A stretch of 7,582 nucleotides of DNA, from the NCBI GenBank assembly GCA_017627115.1, contig JAGAHK010000311.1, forward strand, positions 1-7,582, read 5' to 3'. Source of the DNA: Bacillota bacterium. Lineage in GTDB: Bacteria; Bacillota; Clostridia; Lachnospirales; CAG-274. A model generated the notes under the pieces. The model was not told the origin of the DNA. It did not search any database and saw only the letters and a program-made list of their open reading frames with translations. This document shows positions 6,546-7,582 of the stretch, in pieces (the stretch's first letter is position 1; each line of letters starts with the position of its first letter). Position numbers and translations under genes: made by a program.

Positions 6546-7458
6546 ACAGGAGATCTCCACCGCAATAATCGGTCAGAGGGAGATAATAGATTTTGTGCTT
6601 ATAGGCATGATAGCAGGCGGCAATGTGCTGCTCGAAGGTATGCCGGGTCTCGGAAAAACACAGCTTGTAAAGACCATAGGCAGGGTTTTGAATATGGATT
6701 TTTCGCGAATTCAGTTCACGCCCGACCTTATGCCCTCCGACATCACGGGTACCGATATTTTTGTAAAAGCAGAGGAAGGCGGAGGCTTTCAATTCCAGAA
6801 AGGTCCTGTTTTTGCTAACATAGTACTTGCCGACGAAATAAACCGTGCAACACCCAAAACACAGAGCGCACTGCTTGAAGCCATGCAGGAAAAAACCGTT
6901 ACCTGCGGCAAAAATACCTATGCACTGCCAAAGCCGTTTTTTGTGCTTGCAACACAAAACCCCATAGAGCAGGAGGGTACCTATCCCCTGCCCGAAGCGC
7001 AGCTTGACCGCTTTATGTTCAAGCTGAATGTGGCTTTCCCGACGGCAAAAGAGCTTATGGAGATAGTAAATCTTACCACCGCCGCCGAGCAGTATCAGCC
7101 GCAGCCCGTTGCCGATGCCTCTTTATTTGACGAAATATTCAAGGTATCGCAGCAGGTGCCTATGGCAGATGCCGTAGCCGATTTTGCAATGAACCTTGTT
7201 ATAAAGACCCACCCCGAAAACGGTTGGGAACAGGCTCAAAAATACATACTTTCGGGCGCAAGCCCCCGTGCGGCGCAGGCAATAGTGACAGCATCAAAGA
7301 TCCGTGCCGTATTGAACGGCAGATACAACGTAAGCTTTGAGGACGTAAAGTCTGTTGCAAAGCCCGTTCTCTGCCATAGAATACTGCTCAACTTCGAGGC
7401 AATGAGCGACGGTATAACCGCCGAAAAACTTGTTGATACCCTTCTGAACGAAAAATAA
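6499..7458 (+). CDS. MoxR-family AAA+ ATPase
   Basis: MoxR ATPases act as chaperone-like remodelling factors, often with a VWA or DUF58 protein in envelope stress, cofactor insertion or enzyme maturation. The 319-residue length is normal. Seen in order: IIGQREIIDFVLIGMIAGGNVLLE (23-46), Walker A GMPGLGKT (47-54), the DLMPSDITGTD insert typical of MoxR, Walker B VLADEINRA with D112-E113, sensor 1 at N154 in LATQNPIEQEGTYPLPEAQLDRF with R171 as a candidate arginine finger, and sensor 2 GASPRAA with R257. All catalytic elements are intact. The ATG at 6499 has GGAGG at 6482-6486 (12 nt), and the next in-frame Met (residue 37) would cut into the nucleotide-binding core. It begins inside the 3' end of the YihY-family gene. 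The usual downstream DUF58 gene does not start within the 124 nt left in the window. Confidence 0.95.
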   Translation: MEERIKQLIELFKRTEQEISTAIIGQREIIDFVLIGMIAGGNVLLEGMPGLGKTQLVKTIGRVLNMDFSRIQFTPDLMPSDITGTDIFVKAEEGGGFQFQKGPVFANIVLADEINRATPKTQSALLEAMQEKTVTCGKNTYALPKPFFVLATQNPIEQEGTYPLPEAQLDRFMFKLNVAFPTAKELMEIVNLTTAAEQYQPQPVADASLFDEIFKVSQQVPMADAVADFAMNLVIKTHPENGWEQAQKYILSGASPRAAQAIVTASKIRAVLNGRYNVSFEDVKSVAKPVLCHRILLNFEAMSDGITAEKLVDTLLNEK

Positions 7459-7517
7459 AACACACGGGGAGTCGCATTAAGCTCACCTTATATGATAACT
7501 CTACTCAGCGTGGAGAA

Positions 7518-7569
7518 ACCCCTCAGTCACGGCTAAAGCCGTGCCAGCTCCCCTGAACAAGGGGAGCCA
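7518..7569. repeat. GC-rich double-hairpin interspersed repeat (possibly incomplete at right edge)
   Basis: Two adjacent hairpins lie here. CACGGC/GCCGTG (7528-7543) has a TAAA loop, and GCTCCCCT/AGGGGAGC (7547-7567) has an 8-bp stem with a 5-nt loop. The flanking ACCCCTCAGT and GAGCCAAG resemble a repeat family I remember from intergenic regions of gut Clostridia such as Faecalibacterium and Ruminococcus relatives; that likeness is from memory, not a search. No T-run follows either stem, so it is not a simple terminator. Only one copy is present in the window, so repetitiveness is inferred. The stretch 7459-7517 before it shows no gene or clear signal. Confidence 0.6.
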
Positions 7570-7582
7570 AGCATAGGCACAC

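Noticed and set aside
7477..7557. Possible start of a DUF58-like frame at ATT (KLTLYDNSTQRG...)
   Set aside because: ATT is a very rare start codon, the frame runs into the repeat and stops after about 26 codons, and no DUF58 motif is visible; a truncated remnant cannot be shown.
7528..7582. CRISPR array or intrinsic terminator at the right edge
   Set aside because: There is a single copy without spacers, so not a CRISPR array; neither hairpin is followed by a T-run, so not a canonical terminator.

Overview
The window looks like a chromosomal fragment of a Firmicutes (Clostridia), probably a gut Oscillospiraceae/Ruminococcaceae-type bacterium. This rests on strong GGAGG ribosome-binding sites, heavy ATA isoleucine use in moderate-GC genes, the protein families present, and a GC-rich hairpin repeat at the right end that resembles repeats I remember from gut Clostridia. 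The taxonomy is inference. All seven genes read on the + strand with short or negative spacing; no tRNA, rRNA, CRISPR array, transposase or phage gene is visible.

Region 1 (1-143) is an intergenic leader. It holds a perfect 13-bp inverted repeat (35-71), a T-run, an extended -10 promoter candidate, and a GGAGG that fixes the nadE start at 144.

Region 2 (144-4878) is a compact four-gene unit: glutamine-dependent NAD+ synthase (nadE), a RimK-family ATP-grasp ligase starting at TTG one base after the nadE stop, a HAD-family phosphatase/phosphomutase overlapping it by 11 bp, and a FolC-like Mur ligase overlapping that by 10 bp. The FolC-like protein keeps the ATPase core but has lost two signature FolC motifs, so it may not make folylpolyglutamate. 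Two amide-forming ligases of different folds flanking a phosphatase suggest an uncharacterised step that adds amino acids to a small molecule or peptide. This is the most interesting part of the window.

Region 3 (4879-5007) is a 129-bp gap. A near-consensus promoter (TTGACG, 18-nt spacer, TATAAT) lies across the end of the FolC-like gene. It is followed by an 11-bp perfect inverted repeat with a T-run, and then a small set of inverted and direct repeats running into the next ribosome-binding site.

Region 4 (5008-7458) is a second unit: a class I SAM-dependent methyltransferase, a six-helix YihY/BrkB-family membrane protein, and a MoxR-family AAA+ ATPase overlapping the membrane gene by 47 bp. 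MoxR ATPases usually precede a DUF58 (VWA-like) gene, but none begins before the window ends.

Region 5 (7459-7582) is non-coding as far as visible. It holds a double-hairpin, GC-rich repeat that may continue past the right edge.
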